From Pseudochelatococcus lubricantis (GTDB lineage: Bacteria; Pseudomonadota; Alphaproteobacteria; Rhizobiales; Beijerinckiaceae), in the NCBI RefSeq assembly GCF_011762225.1, contig NZ_JAASQI010000001.1, positions 248,001 to 312,000 on the forward strand: a DNA stretch of 64,000 nt, read 5' to 3'. Below are positions 1-8,121 of the stretch, one piece after another (positions within the stretch are counted from its first letter, which is position 1; each line of letters opens with the position of its first letter). The notes below the pieces were generated by a model that saw only the letters and a program-made list of their open reading frames with translations, did not search any database and was not told where the DNA came from. Both the position numbers and the translations under genes were made by a program.

Positions 1-44
1 CTGCCGCAGGGCGCCTCCTGATACTTGTCGGCAACCGGGCTTTA

Positions 45-79
45 CCGCGGGCCGATTAGTCGGGCTCGTCGGCCCGCGG
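45..79. terminator. Perfect 11-bp inverted repeat, possible transcription stop
   Basis: Positions 45-55 and 69-79 are exact reverse complements (arm CCGCGGGCCGA) around a 13-nt loop. The hairpin would be very stable. It sits between whatever ends upstream of the window and the ThiE-like gene. No T-run follows on the plus strand, so if it stops transcription it is not a classical intrinsic terminator. Seen directly; role inferred. Confidence 0.4.
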
Positions 80-188
80 ATATGAGATCCGCGCCCGCAG
101 ATTCATGCCGGGGCCCCCGCCGCGCATTTGGGCCTTGCATCCGCGCGCACGGCGCGCCATGACACAAGAGAGGTTCGACAGGGTTGCC

Positions 189-839
189 ATGACCGACAAA
201 GCACAGATCTATCTCGTTTCCCGCACCATCGACGACCCGAGTGGCGCCATGGCGCCGCTGGCCGAGGCGTGCGACGGCGGCGGGGTTGCGGCGGTGCTGC
301 TGTCGTTCGCCTTCACCGACGAGCGCGAGCAGACAAAAGCGCTGAAGACCATCGTACCCGTGTTGCAGAAGGCAGGCGCGGCGGTGATCGCGCGCACCTC
401 CCCTCTCGTCGCCGTGCGCGGTGGCGCGGACGGCGTGCATATCGATACCCACGGCGCCGTGCAGGAGGCGATCGACACCCTGAAGCCGGACCGCATCGTC
501 GGCGTCGGCGGCTTGCGCACCCGCCATGAGGCCATGGAGGCAGGCGAGCGCGACATCGACTATCTCATGTTCGGCGAGCCCCGGGCGGACGGCAGTCTGC
601 CCGACCTCGACACCACGATCGAGCGCGCGGCCTGGTGGGCGGAGATCTTCGCCGTGCCCTGCGTCGGCTTCGTCCACGATCTCGATAATGTCGCCGCCAT
701 GGCCGAAACCGGCGCGGAGTTCATCGGCGTCGGCGAGGCCGTCTGGTCGCATGCGGAAGGCCCGGCGGCCGCCATCGCCAGGGTGCGCGCCATCATCGCC
801 ACGACCGACGTGCCGGGCAGGGAAGCGCCGGGCCGATGA
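189..839 (+). CDS. Thiamine-phosphate synthase family protein (ThiE/TenI-like)
   Basis: The 216-residue product looks like a TIM-barrel protein of the TMP-TENI family. It has a GADGVHI strand near residue 78, an IVGVGG segment near 107, a YLMFGE segment near 128 and a GAEFIGVGEAVW segment near the C-terminus. The usual ThiE phosphate loop (GPIFPT-x-TK) is not seen, so real thiamin phosphate synthase activity is uncertain. No thi genes are adjacent. I chose ATG 189, which has a loose AGAGAGG upstream; ATG 159 is an in-frame alternative without a clear ribosome site. The stop overlaps the next start as ATGA, so the two genes are probably translationally coupled. Confidence 0.7.
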   Translation: MTDKAQIYLVSRTIDDPSGAMAPLAEACDGGGVAAVLLSFAFTDEREQTKALKTIVPVLQKAGAAVIARTSPLVAVRGGADGVHIDTHGAVQEAIDTLKPDRIVGVGGLRTRHEAMEAGERDIDYLMFGEPRADGSLPDLDTTIERAAWWAEIFAVPCVGFVHDLDNVAAMAETGAEFIGVGEAVWSHAEGPAAAIARVRAIIATTDVPGREAPGR

Positions 840-2011
840 CGCGGGAACTGCCAGACGGCCCGTCTTCCGTTCTGCCGCGCGCCGGTGTCCGGCAAGCCGC
901 CGTTGCGGTGGCCGCCAGCCTGCTCCTCGGCCTGCCGGCGGCGGCGCAGGATGGCAAGGACAAGGCGCCGGCCATTCCTTTCACCGGCGATTTCGGCCTG
1001 CCGGGCGCGAGCGGCCCCCGCAACGCGCTGCCGCGGACGCAGCCGGCACCGACCGGCGCACCGCCGGGAGCCCGTTTTCTCCCCTCCCCCGTGATGCCGA
1101 GTGATTCGGGTGCGGACGACATCCCGACGCTGCCGGATTTCACGGCGGACTACGCCTTCGCGGACTATCAGCGCGGCTTCTACAAATCGGCCTTCGAGGG
1201 CGCCTCCCTGCGCGCTGCGCGCAACCCGCGTGACGGCGCGGCGATGACGCTGCTCGGCGAAATCTACGCCCAGGGGCTCGGCGTGGCGAAGGATCTCACG
1301 CAGGCCACCGCGTGGTATCGGCGCGCCGACGCGGCGGGAGACCGCAACGGCACCTTCGCGCTCGCCATGCTGGCCGTCGCTGAAAGCGCAGACGGCGCCG
1401 CAGCGGGCGCCGAGGAGAAACGCAAGGCCGCCGTCGCGCTGCTGGAGAAGGCTGCCGCCGCCGGCCATCCGCTGGCGGCCTACAATCTGGCGCTGTCACT
1501 GCTCGCCGCGCGCCGCGCCGACGACGTTTCGCGCGCCGTTTCCCTGCTGGAGAAGGCCGCCGCCGCCGAGGTGCCGGATGCGCAATACGCCCTCGCCGTC
1601 ATGCTGCGCGAGGGCCAGGGCGTCGGCCGCGACGCCGCGCGCGCGGCGCAATGGATGGCGCGGGCGGCTGCCAACGGCAACATCGCGGCGCAGGTGGAAC
1701 TCGCGATCATGCTGTTCAACGGCAACGGCGTGGAGGTGAACGAGGAGCGCGCCGCGCGCCTGTTCGCCGTCGCCGCCGCGCGCGGCAACGCCATTGCCCA
1801 GAACAGGCTGGCGCGCATTCTCGTCGCCGGCCGGGGCCTGCCGAAGGACCTCGTGCAGGCAGCGGCGTGGCACCTGATGGCCTCCGCGCAGGGGCGCACG
1901 GATACATGGCTCGATACGGCGCTGAAGAACCTCACGCCCGAAGAGAGAAAACGGGCCGAACTGCTGGCGCGCGAGCGCACGGACGACATCAACTTCGGGC
2001 TGGCGCCATAG
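836..2011 (+). CDS. Secreted Sel1-repeat (TPR-like) protein
   Basis: This 391-residue protein has an N-terminal hydrophobic segment (about residues 19-37, ending in AAAQ) that fits a Sec signal peptide. A proline-rich linker follows, then Sel1-type repeats from about residue 115 to 375. The repeats show recurring A-x-x-x-LG/A-x-x-Y/M-x-x-G-x-GV-x-x-D patterns, for example around IYAQGLGVAKD, MLREGQGVGRD and MLFNGNGVEVN. Such repeats are scaffolds for protein contacts, often in the envelope. The start codon overlaps the preceding stop (ATGA). No catalytic domain is visible. Role unknown; periplasmic location is inferred. Confidence 0.8.
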   Translation: MTRELPDGPSSVLPRAGVRQAAVAVAASLLLGLPAAAQDGKDKAPAIPFTGDFGLPGASGPRNALPRTQPAPTGAPPGARFLPSPVMPSDSGADDIPTLPDFTADYAFADYQRGFYKSAFEGASLRAARNPRDGAAMTLLGEIYAQGLGVAKDLTQATAWYRRADAAGDRNGTFALAMLAVAESADGAAAGAEEKRKAAVALLEKAAAAGHPLAAYNLALSLLAARRADDVSRAVSLLEKAAAAEVPDAQYALAVMLREGQGVGRDAARAAQWMARAAANGNIAAQVELAIMLFNGNGVEVNEERAARLFAVAAARGNAIAQNRLARILVAGRGLPKDLVQAAAWHLMASAQGRTDTWLDTALKNLTPEERKRAELLARERTDDINFGLAP

Positions 2012-2153
2012 GAGCGGGCACGGCGGCCCGGTGAAACATACCTTGACGCCGCGGCTGCTTGCGGGCAGATAACGGCACACGCATCCGTTATCCGTCATTC
2101 GCCATCCGTTCCGGAGCTGGCGTTCATTCGGCTTGTCCCACAGGCAATTCAAC

Positions 2154-2948
2154 ATGATTCGCTCCCCCCTCATCACCGTCATGACCGATGCCGTCATGAA
2201 GGCCGCCCGCTCACTGAAACGCGACTTCGGCGAACTGGAGGCGTTGCAGGTTTCCCTGAAGGGGCCGGGCGACTTCGTTTCCGCCGCCGACAAAAAGGCC
2301 GAGACCGTCCTGCGCGAGGCGCTGGAAAAGGTCCGCCCCGGCTACGGCTTCGTGCTGGAGGAAGGCGGCATCGTGCCGGGCACCGATACGACCCATCGCT
2401 GGCACATCGATCCGCTCGACGGCACCACGAACTTCCTGCACGGCATTCCCCATTTCGCCATCTCCGTGGGACTGGAGCGGCAGGGGCAGATTGTCGCCGG
2501 CATTATCTACGACCCGATCAAGGACGAGCTGTTCGTCGCGGAAAAGGGCGCCGGCGCCTATCTCAACAACCGCCGCATCCGCGTTTCCGCGCGCCGCGAC
2601 ATGGCGAGCGCCGTTATCGCGACCGGCATTCCCCATCTCGGCAAGGGCGGACACCCCGCTTTCATCCGTGAACTCGCGGCGGTGACCGTTCGCACGGCCG
2701 GCGTGCGCCGCATGGGGGCGGCGGCGCTCGACCTCGCCTATGTCGCAAGCGGCCGCTACGACGGCTATTGGGAACGGGGCGTCAACAGCTGGGATATCGC
2801 CGCCGGCATCGTGCTGCTGCGCGAGGCGGGCGGCTTCATCGCGGATGCCGACGGCGGCGACAACCCGCTGGAAACCGGCACCGTCGTCTGCGGTAACGAA
2901 GTGATCCAGCGGGAGTTGCTCGGGCTACTGCGCAGTGCCAAGGCCTGA
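2154..2948 (+). CDS. suhB: Inositol monophosphatase family phosphatase
   Basis: The 264-residue product carries the family's metal-binding signatures: an EE pair near residue 70, the DPLDGTTNF motif near residue 87 and a C-terminal SWDIAAG motif. Together they mark a Mg-dependent, lithium-sensitive phosphatase of the IMPase/SuhB type, probably cytoplasmic and acting on inositol-1-phosphate or related sugar phosphates. ATG 2154 is preferred because it matches the usual family N-terminus; an in-frame start at 2133 would add seven residues. A weak promoter (TTGACG at 2043, GATAAC at 2068, 19-bp spacer) lies upstream. It converges with the next gene one base after its stop. Confidence 0.88.
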   Translation: MIRSPLITVMTDAVMKAARSLKRDFGELEALQVSLKGPGDFVSAADKKAETVLREALEKVRPGYGFVLEEGGIVPGTDTTHRWHIDPLDGTTNFLHGIPHFAISVGLERQGQIVAGIIYDPIKDELFVAEKGAGAYLNNRRIRVSARRDMASAVIATGIPHLGKGGHPAFIRELAAVTVRTAGVRRMGAAALDLAYVASGRYDGYWERGVNSWDIAAGIVLLREAGGFIADADGGDNPLETGTVVCGNEVIQRELLGLLRSAKA

Positions 2949-2949
2949 C

Positions 2950-3672
2950 TCACGGGAATCGGCCGCCGCCGGGCAGGAGCACCTTGCCGAGCAGCCTCTC
3001 GGCTTGCTCCCGAAATTCACTGCGGCCGAGAGCGAGCGCGCTGCGCAGCTTCAACGTTGCCCACATGCTGCTCCCCTTCAGGTCCACGTGCACCTGCGCG
3101 GTCGAGACGGGCGATCTCGTATCGGAAAACTGGAACCTGACCTGCCCGGTGAGGTTCTCCAGCATCTCGATGTACTCGCCGGCCCTGGCCGTGACATCGA
3201 ATGTGATGGTGTTCCCGTCCTCGCTCTGCTTCACGGCCAGTTCGGGCAGCGAAGTGTAATCGCGGCTGAATATGATCTCCCGCTTGACGAGGCTGAAGAC
3301 CACTGCCTGAAACCCGGCACGGACGGCTTTCTTCTCGGACGCGCTCAGGCTTCGTCCGAGATCGAATTCGAGATAGCATCTGGACTGCGGCTTCTGCACA
3401 GACGTGATTCTGATCGGTCCACGCGCCGTATTGAACTGCTGCTCGGGCAGCGGCCGTGAGACGCCCGACAAGGCCGGCCGCCGCGAGGAGCCCATGCCGT
3501 CCGGAACAGGATTGGTTTCCCATTCGACGCATCGACCCGCAAGCGGCCTGTCCGCAACGGCGAGACCGGTACCCGGAATACCCCGCCAAATGGATTCATA
3601 GTCGACTGTATCTTCAAAATCCCCACGCTTTGCATAAATATATCCAAAACTTACAGACGAAATATAAGACAT
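2950..3672 (-). CDS. Hypothetical protein
   Basis: This 240-residue product is not recognised. It has no clear signal peptide or membrane span. The central part (about residues 95-215) alternates hydrophobic and charged residues as in a beta-rich domain, including a stretch starting CYLEFDLG. The ATG at 3672 has AGGAT about nine bases upstream in an AT-rich leader, which supports it. GC content drops sharply at its 5' end relative to the neighbouring genes. It is convergent with suhB, one base apart. Coding is likely from length and codon usage; no function can be assigned. Confidence 0.6.
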   Translation of the reverse strand: MSYISSVSFGYIYAKRGDFEDTVDYESIWRGIPGTGLAVADRPLAGRCVEWETNPVPDGMGSSRRPALSGVSRPLPEQQFNTARGPIRITSVQKPQSRCYLEFDLGRSLSASEKKAVRAGFQAVVFSLVKREIIFSRDYTSLPELAVKQSEDGNTITFDVTARAGEYIEMLENLTGQVRFQFSDTRSPVSTAQVHVDLKGSSMWATLKLRSALALGRSEFREQAERLLGKVLLPGGGRFP

Positions 3673-3976
3673 ATACTGCTATCCTGATGTTTCAAAGAAG
3701 ACGAAAATCATAAACATAAACAGCGCGTTATTTTTAATATTATCCATTTTTACATCAAGATTTCTCATATATCCTTGCAAAAGTCAAATGTGTCGCCCCA
3801 GACCGTGGGGATTGCGACCTCCGGCGTCTTTCAGCCGATGCCCGGCAGGCCGCCGGGCAACCCGACTTCACGGGTTGCTGCCCCTGCCCGCGATTGTCAT
3901 TGTCGTTTGGCATGTTTATCCTTAACTTCCGTCGCGATACCGCATTGCACAAACTGGAGCCCCGGGGGCCGAGACG
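3673..3976. promoter_or_regulatory. AT-rich divergent intergenic region with hairpins
   Basis: This gene-free stretch separates the leftward hypothetical gene from the rightward MotA-like gene. Positions 3673-3780 are strongly AT-rich and may hold the leftward promoter. Positions 3857-3864 and 3871-3878 form a perfect 8-bp hairpin (GCAACCCG arm), next to a second short GC-rich inverted repeat (about 3841-3856). No T-run follows either. No RNA gene is recognised. Confidence 0.4.
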
Positions 3977-4993
3977 ATGACGTTTGCCGCTCCGAAGTTG
4001 TCCGCGCCACGGATTTATCTCGTGCGCGCTGCCGTCTTCCTTATCCTTATCGGTTTTGTCGCGCTGGTGCTGCAACGGCGGATCGTCGAGGCCTTCATGG
4101 CCAATCCGGGCCTGAACGGGCTGATCATCGGCGTACTGCTGGTCGGCATCGTGATGTCGCTGCGGGAGATGTGGCAACTGTTTCGCGAGGTAAACTGGGT
4201 CAATGCTTCGCAGCTGACGGGCGAGGGCGTGGCGATCGCCGCGCCCCCGGTGTTGCTCGCGCCCATGGCCGCCGTGTTCGGCGAACGGCTGGAGCGCGCC
4301 TCCGCCCCGACGCTGACCGTGCGCGCGCTGCTCGATTCACTTGCCGCGCGCCTCGACGAAAGCCGGGACATCGTGCGCTACCTCGCCGGGCTTCTCGTGT
4401 TTCTCGGCCTGCTCGGCACCTTCTGGGGCCTGCTGGAGACGGTGAGTTCCATTGGCGGCGTCATTGGCTCGCTACGCACGGACGGCGACTCGGCCGTGCT
4501 GTTCGATGACCTGAAAACGGGGCTCTCGGCGCCTCTCGCCGGCATGGGCATCTCGTTCTCGTCATCCCTGTTCGGGCTTGCCGGCTCGCTGGTGCTCGGC
4601 TTTCTCGACCTGCAGACCGGCCAGGCGCAGAACCGTTTCTATACCGAGCTTGAGGATATCCTTGCCCGCTCAGTGGTGGACCATCCGGCGCCGGAAGTCA
4701 TCGTGCCCGCCGTTCCCGAGGCCGGCCGGCCAGTGCAGACGGCAGCTCCCCCGACGGCGGAACTGAGCGTCGCGCTCGACAGGCTCTCCGCGCTGGTGAG
4801 CGAAAACCAGGGCAACCGCGCCGCCACACAGGCGCTCGCCAATCTCGCCGAGGGCATCCAGTCGCTCGTGCAGCACATGCGCGGGGAGCAGCAGCTCATC
4901 CGCGACTGGGTCGAGGCGCAGGCCGACCAGCAGAGCGAGATCAAGCGGCTGCTCGAACGCCTCACCGCCCCCCCCTCCAGACGGGTGGACTGA
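3977..4993 (+). CDS. MotA/TolQ/ExbB-type proton channel subunit
   Basis: The 338-residue product has two N-terminal membrane spans (about 15-32 and 47-63), a cytoplasmic segment, then two more spans (about 132-155 and 193-215) followed by a soluble tail with likely coiled coil. This is the layout of MotA/ExbB/TolQ stators. It lies three bases before a MotB/OmpA-like partner, so the two probably form one ion-driven inner-membrane complex. No flagellar, tol or tonB/exbD genes are adjacent, so the driven machine is unknown. Pairs like this are known in alphaproteobacteria as MotA-like plus peptidoglycan-binding proteins. Confidence 0.75.
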   Translation: MTFAAPKLSAPRIYLVRAAVFLILIGFVALVLQRRIVEAFMANPGLNGLIIGVLLVGIVMSLREMWQLFREVNWVNASQLTGEGVAIAAPPVLLAPMAAVFGERLERASAPTLTVRALLDSLAARLDESRDIVRYLAGLLVFLGLLGTFWGLLETVSSIGGVIGSLRTDGDSAVLFDDLKTGLSAPLAGMGISFSSSLFGLAGSLVLGFLDLQTGQAQNRFYTELEDILARSVVDHPAPEVIVPAVPEAGRPVQTAAPPTAELSVALDRLSALVSENQGNRAATQALANLAEGIQSLVQHMRGEQQLIRDWVEAQADQQSEIKRLLERLTAPPSRRVD

Positions 4994-4996
4994 GCC

Positions 4997-6028
4997 ATGG
5001 CCCTGTCGCGCGGGCGCCGGGAAGCCCGGCGGATCGACTACTGGCCAGGGTTCGTGGATGCGCTGTCGACGCTCGTCCTGTCGATCGTATTCCTGCTATC
5101 GGTTTTCGTGCTGGGCCAGTTCTATCTCTCGCAGGAACTCTCTGGCAAGGACGAGGCGCTGCGCCGCCTCAACCAGCAGATCGCCGAACTCACCGACCTG
5201 CTCGCCCTTGCCCGCTCCGAGAACCGGAACCTGCAGGACAATCTCTCCACCCTGCAATCGACGTTGCAGACGAGCGAGGCGGAGCAGAACCGTCTGCAGG
5301 GGCTGCTGACCGCCGGCACGGACGCGCGCTCGTCCGCCTCCAGCGAAATCGGGCGCCTGTCTTCCGCGCTCGCCAGCGAGAAGGAAATCTCGGGACGTGC
5401 ACTGGCGCAGGTGGAATTGCTCAACCAGCAGCTCGCGGCCCTGCGCCGGCAGCTCGCCGCGCTGGAGGACGCGCTTTCCGCGTCCGAGGCGCGCGACCGG
5501 GAATCGCAGGCACGGATTGCCGATCTCGGCAGCCGCCTCAACGTCGCCCTCGCGCAGCGCGTGCAGGAACTCGCGCGCTACCGCTCGGACTTCTTCGGCA
5601 GGCTACGGCAGATTCTGGGCGAGCGGCAGGACATTCGCATCGTCGGCGACCGCTTCGTGTTCCAGTCCGAGGTGTTTTTCGACACCGGCGCGGCCGAACT
5701 GTTGCCGGAGGGTCAGCGCGAACTCGACAAGGTGGCGGACGCGCTGCTGGAACTCGTCGAGGAAATTCCGCCGGATATCCCGTGGGTGCTGCGCGTCGAC
5801 GGCCATACCGACCGCAGGCCGCTCTCCGGCGCCGGCGCCTTCCGTTCCAACTGGGAGCTTTCGTCCGCCCGCGCGATCGCGGTGGTGCGCTACCTGCAGT
5901 CGCGCGGGCTGCCGCCGCAGCAGCTGCTCGCCGCAGGCTTTGCCGAGTACCAGCCGCTCGATCCCGGCGACGACGAGGAAGCCTTCAAGCGCAACCGGCG
6001 CATCGAACTCAAGCTGACCGAGCGATAG
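4997..6028 (+). CDS. MotB-like membrane protein with OmpA peptidoglycan-binding domain
   Basis: This 343-residue protein has one N-terminal membrane span (about 20-45) with an aspartate at its start (GFVDALST), matching the proton-carrying Asp of MotB. A long coiled coil (about 50-190) follows, then a C-terminal OmpA domain (about 215-340) with the conserved segments FFDTGAAEL, VDGHTDRRP and KRNRRIEL. The OmpA domain should grip peptidoglycan while the span pairs with the upstream MotA-like subunit. The two genes are three bases apart and clearly one transcription unit. The next gene starts two bases after the stop. Confidence 0.82.
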   Translation: MALSRGRREARRIDYWPGFVDALSTLVLSIVFLLSVFVLGQFYLSQELSGKDEALRRLNQQIAELTDLLALARSENRNLQDNLSTLQSTLQTSEAEQNRLQGLLTAGTDARSSASSEIGRLSSALASEKEISGRALAQVELLNQQLAALRRQLAALEDALSASEARDRESQARIADLGSRLNVALAQRVQELARYRSDFFGRLRQILGERQDIRIVGDRFVFQSEVFFDTGAAELLPEGQRELDKVADALLELVEEIPPDIPWVLRVDGHTDRRPLSGAGAFRSNWELSSARAIAVVRYLQSRGLPPQQLLAAGFAEYQPLDPGDDEEAFKRNRRIELKLTER

Positions 6029-6030
6029 AA

Positions 6031-6921
6031 TTGGACAACGCGCCGCAACCGCTGTTCCTGCCCCGCACCAGCGTCCGCGTCGTCCGCTCGCCCTTCGACG
6101 GCTTCGCCTACCGCATCTTTCTGGCGCTGCCTGAGCAGGCGCCGCCGGCAGCCGGCTATCCCGCCATATTCCTGCTCGACGCCAACGCCACCTTTCTGAC
6201 CACCGTCGAGGCCGTGCGCATGCGCGCCGCGCGGCAGGATTCGACGGGCGTCGCGCCCGCTATCGTCATCGGCATCGGCTACGACACCGATAATCCCTAC
6301 GACCAGCACAGGCGTGTCCACGACTTCACCCTGCCGCATACGCGCGACCGGCCGCGCGGCAACGCCGGGCCGCGCCCGACCGGCGGAGCGCAGACGCTGG
6401 CGCGGTTCATCGCCGAGGTGGTGCGCCCGCTCGTGGAGCGGGAGGCGCCGCTCGACCGCGCGCGCCAGGCCCTGTTCGGCCATTCGCTCGGCGCGTACTT
6501 TGTGCTTTCGCAATTGCTGCTCGATCCGGGCGCATTCGAGAGCTACGTGGCGATCAGCCCCTCGGTGTGGTGGGATGAACCGTGGCTGCACGCCAACGTG
6601 CCGCTGCTGCCGGCGCGGATCGGCGAGGAGCAGGCGCCGCGCCGCGCGCTGATCGCCGTGGGCGAGTACGAGCAGGCGCTTGCACCCTGGCAGCAGGCGC
6701 TGCCCGACACGGAGCGGATCGTTGCCCTGCGGCAGGAACGGGCCATGGTGGACCGCTCCCGCGATCTTGCCCGCCTGCTCGCAGCGCATGCGCCGGCGCG
6801 CCTCATCATGCGTTTCGAGGAGCTGGCCGGGGAAGATCATTCGTCTTCCGCGCTGACCGGCATCAGCCACGGCCTGCGGCTTGCGCTATGGGACGGCGCC
6901 GGGACGCTCCATAACGTATGA
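6031..6921 (+). CDS. Alpha/beta hydrolase, IroE/BesA-like siderophore esterase
   Basis: The 296-residue product resembles the predicted alpha/beta-superfamily hydrolases that include IroE and BesA, which hydrolyse trilactone siderophores. The nucleophile elbow is GHSLGAYF near residue 154, and the catalytic histidine probably lies in GEDHSSSAL near residue 275. No signal peptide is seen. The frame is open far upstream inside the OmpA gene, but homology begins only here; TTG 6031, two bases after the previous stop, is the best start because no ATG occurs before the conserved core. A DHB-serine siderophore operon lies 18 kb away, which makes an iron-release role plausible but unproven. Confidence 0.7.
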   Translation: MDNAPQPLFLPRTSVRVVRSPFDGFAYRIFLALPEQAPPAAGYPAIFLLDANATFLTTVEAVRMRAARQDSTGVAPAIVIGIGYDTDNPYDQHRRVHDFTLPHTRDRPRGNAGPRPTGGAQTLARFIAEVVRPLVEREAPLDRARQALFGHSLGAYFVLSQLLLDPGAFESYVAISPSVWWDEPWLHANVPLLPARIGEEQAPRRALIAVGEYEQALAPWQQALPDTERIVALRQERAMVDRSRDLARLLAAHAPARLIMRFEELAGEDHSSSALTGISHGLRLALWDGAGTLHNV

Positions 6922-7033
6922 GAATCCCCGCTGGCAGGCTGCACGGGCTACGGAATCTAACGGCGCGTTCAGTTCCGTTTGCAGATTTTTTATATTGTTT
7001 TTCAGATGGATTTACAGCCGCTCGCCTGTGGGC

Positions 7034-8050
7034 TCAACCACTCTTTTCCGCCTGTTTCTGCCGGTAGCGCGCGTACAGGGTATCGAACTCCTGCTCCAGA
7101 AACACGCTGAATTCCGGCGCCGCCGCTTCGTCGACGACGAAGACCGTGCGATCCTTGCGGGACTCGATCCGCACCACCGCCCGCCCCTCCTGATCGCGCC
7201 AGATGCGCTCGGACGTTTTCTCGGCCACAGCCTTGTCCGCCAGCGCCGCGAACACCTGCGCAAAACGGGCATTGCTGTCCGCCTGCCGGAACTCTTCGCT
7301 TTCCAGCACGGACTTGAGCCGCCGGCTGGCGCCTGGACGCTTGAGGTTTTCGGCGAGCAGCAGCCAGCGTGCGCGGCCGACGCGACCAGCCGGGCCAATG
7401 GCCTGCGCGACGTCCTCCGGAATGAGGCGCGCCACGGAAATATAGCGGCTGAGGTCTGCCTTGTCCGTCGACAATGCGGCGACGATGGTGGCGCGTTCGA
7501 AGCCGGCGTCCTCCAGCCGGCGGGCAAAGAGTGCCTTTTCGATATAAGAGAGATCGCGGCGTTCGAGGTTTTCCTTGCCCTGCGCGACCACCATCTCGGC
7601 GTCGGTCAACGGCCGCACGATCGCCTTGACGGAGATCCCGAGCTGCTGCGCGGCGCGTAGACGCCGATGTCCGTAGGCCACCTGATAGCGGCGCGGTGTC
7701 TGATCCTGATCGCGCGGGCGCACCAGAATCGGTACCTGCTGGCCGGAGTCGCGGATGCTGGCCACGAGTTCGTCGAACGACGGATCCACCTCCGGCTGCA
7801 AGCGGTCCGCCACCATGCCGCTGTCGACCAGCGCGGGATCGAGATTGACGACGACCGTCCCCTCCTCGATCTGCTCCTGCAACCGTGCCGCGTTACGCGC
7901 CCCCTCGGTGAGCTGCTGCAGCGACGCCCCCATGGCGGAGATCGCCCCGCTCCTGATGCGCTCCCGTTCCGCTTCGCCGACGGGTGCCGCAGGCGGCGTG
8001 ACGGCCTTTTTCTGCGTGAACAGGGCGGCGAGAGTGTCCTTGCGGCTCAT
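7034..8050 (-). CDS. repB: Plasmid partitioning protein RepB (ParB family)
   Basis: The 338-residue protein is a centromere-binding partition protein of the RepB/ParB type. It has the ParB/Srx nuclease-like N-terminal domain (about 65-150) with the QQVPILVRP and YGHRRLRA motifs, an ERRDLS segment, then a helix-turn-helix region (about 160-230) and the RepB C-terminal domain. It lies directly downstream of repA, separated by 71 bp that hold a parS palindrome. ATG 8050 follows GAAGGAAG at good spacing; an upstream in-frame TTG at 8068 lacks this. No repC follows, unlike standard repABC operons. Confidence 0.92.
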   Translation of the reverse strand: MSRKDTLAALFTQKKAVTPPAAPVGEAERERIRSGAISAMGASLQQLTEGARNAARLQEQIEEGTVVVNLDPALVDSGMVADRLQPEVDPSFDELVASIRDSGQQVPILVRPRDQDQTPRRYQVAYGHRRLRAAQQLGISVKAIVRPLTDAEMVVAQGKENLERRDLSYIEKALFARRLEDAGFERATIVAALSTDKADLSRYISVARLIPEDVAQAIGPAGRVGRARWLLLAENLKRPGASRRLKSVLESEEFRQADSNARFAQVFAALADKAVAEKTSERIWRDQEGRAVVRIESRKDRTVFVVDEAAAPEFSVFLEQEFDTLYARYRQKQAEKSG

Positions 8051-8089
8051 CGGTGCTTCCTTCTTCAATTTCCCGATCCGGTCCGTAGC

Positions 8090-8109
8090 CTGTTGGGAGC
8101 TCCCAACAG
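8090..8109. promoter_or_regulatory. parS centromere-like palindrome between repA and repB
   Basis: CTGTTGGGAGCTCCCAACAG is a perfect 20-bp palindrome. Its 16-bp core, 8092-8107, fits the RepABC parS consensus GTT-N4-GC-N4-AAC exactly. It lies in the repA-repB spacer, where parS sites are known to occur. The site is expected to bind RepB and nucleate segregation. Seen directly; function inferred from family knowledge. Confidence 0.82.
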
Positions 8110-8121
8110 AACGCCGCCGGA

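Noticed and set aside
1-21. Possible 3' end of an upstream gene (in-frame TGA at 19-21)
   Set aside because: Six codons are too few to identify anything; any random frame could give this.
3977-6028. Zorya-like defence system (ZorA/ZorB are MotA/MotB-like)
   Set aside because: ZorA is longer, and no ZorC, ZorD or ZorE gene lies nearby. The third gene is an alpha/beta hydrolase.
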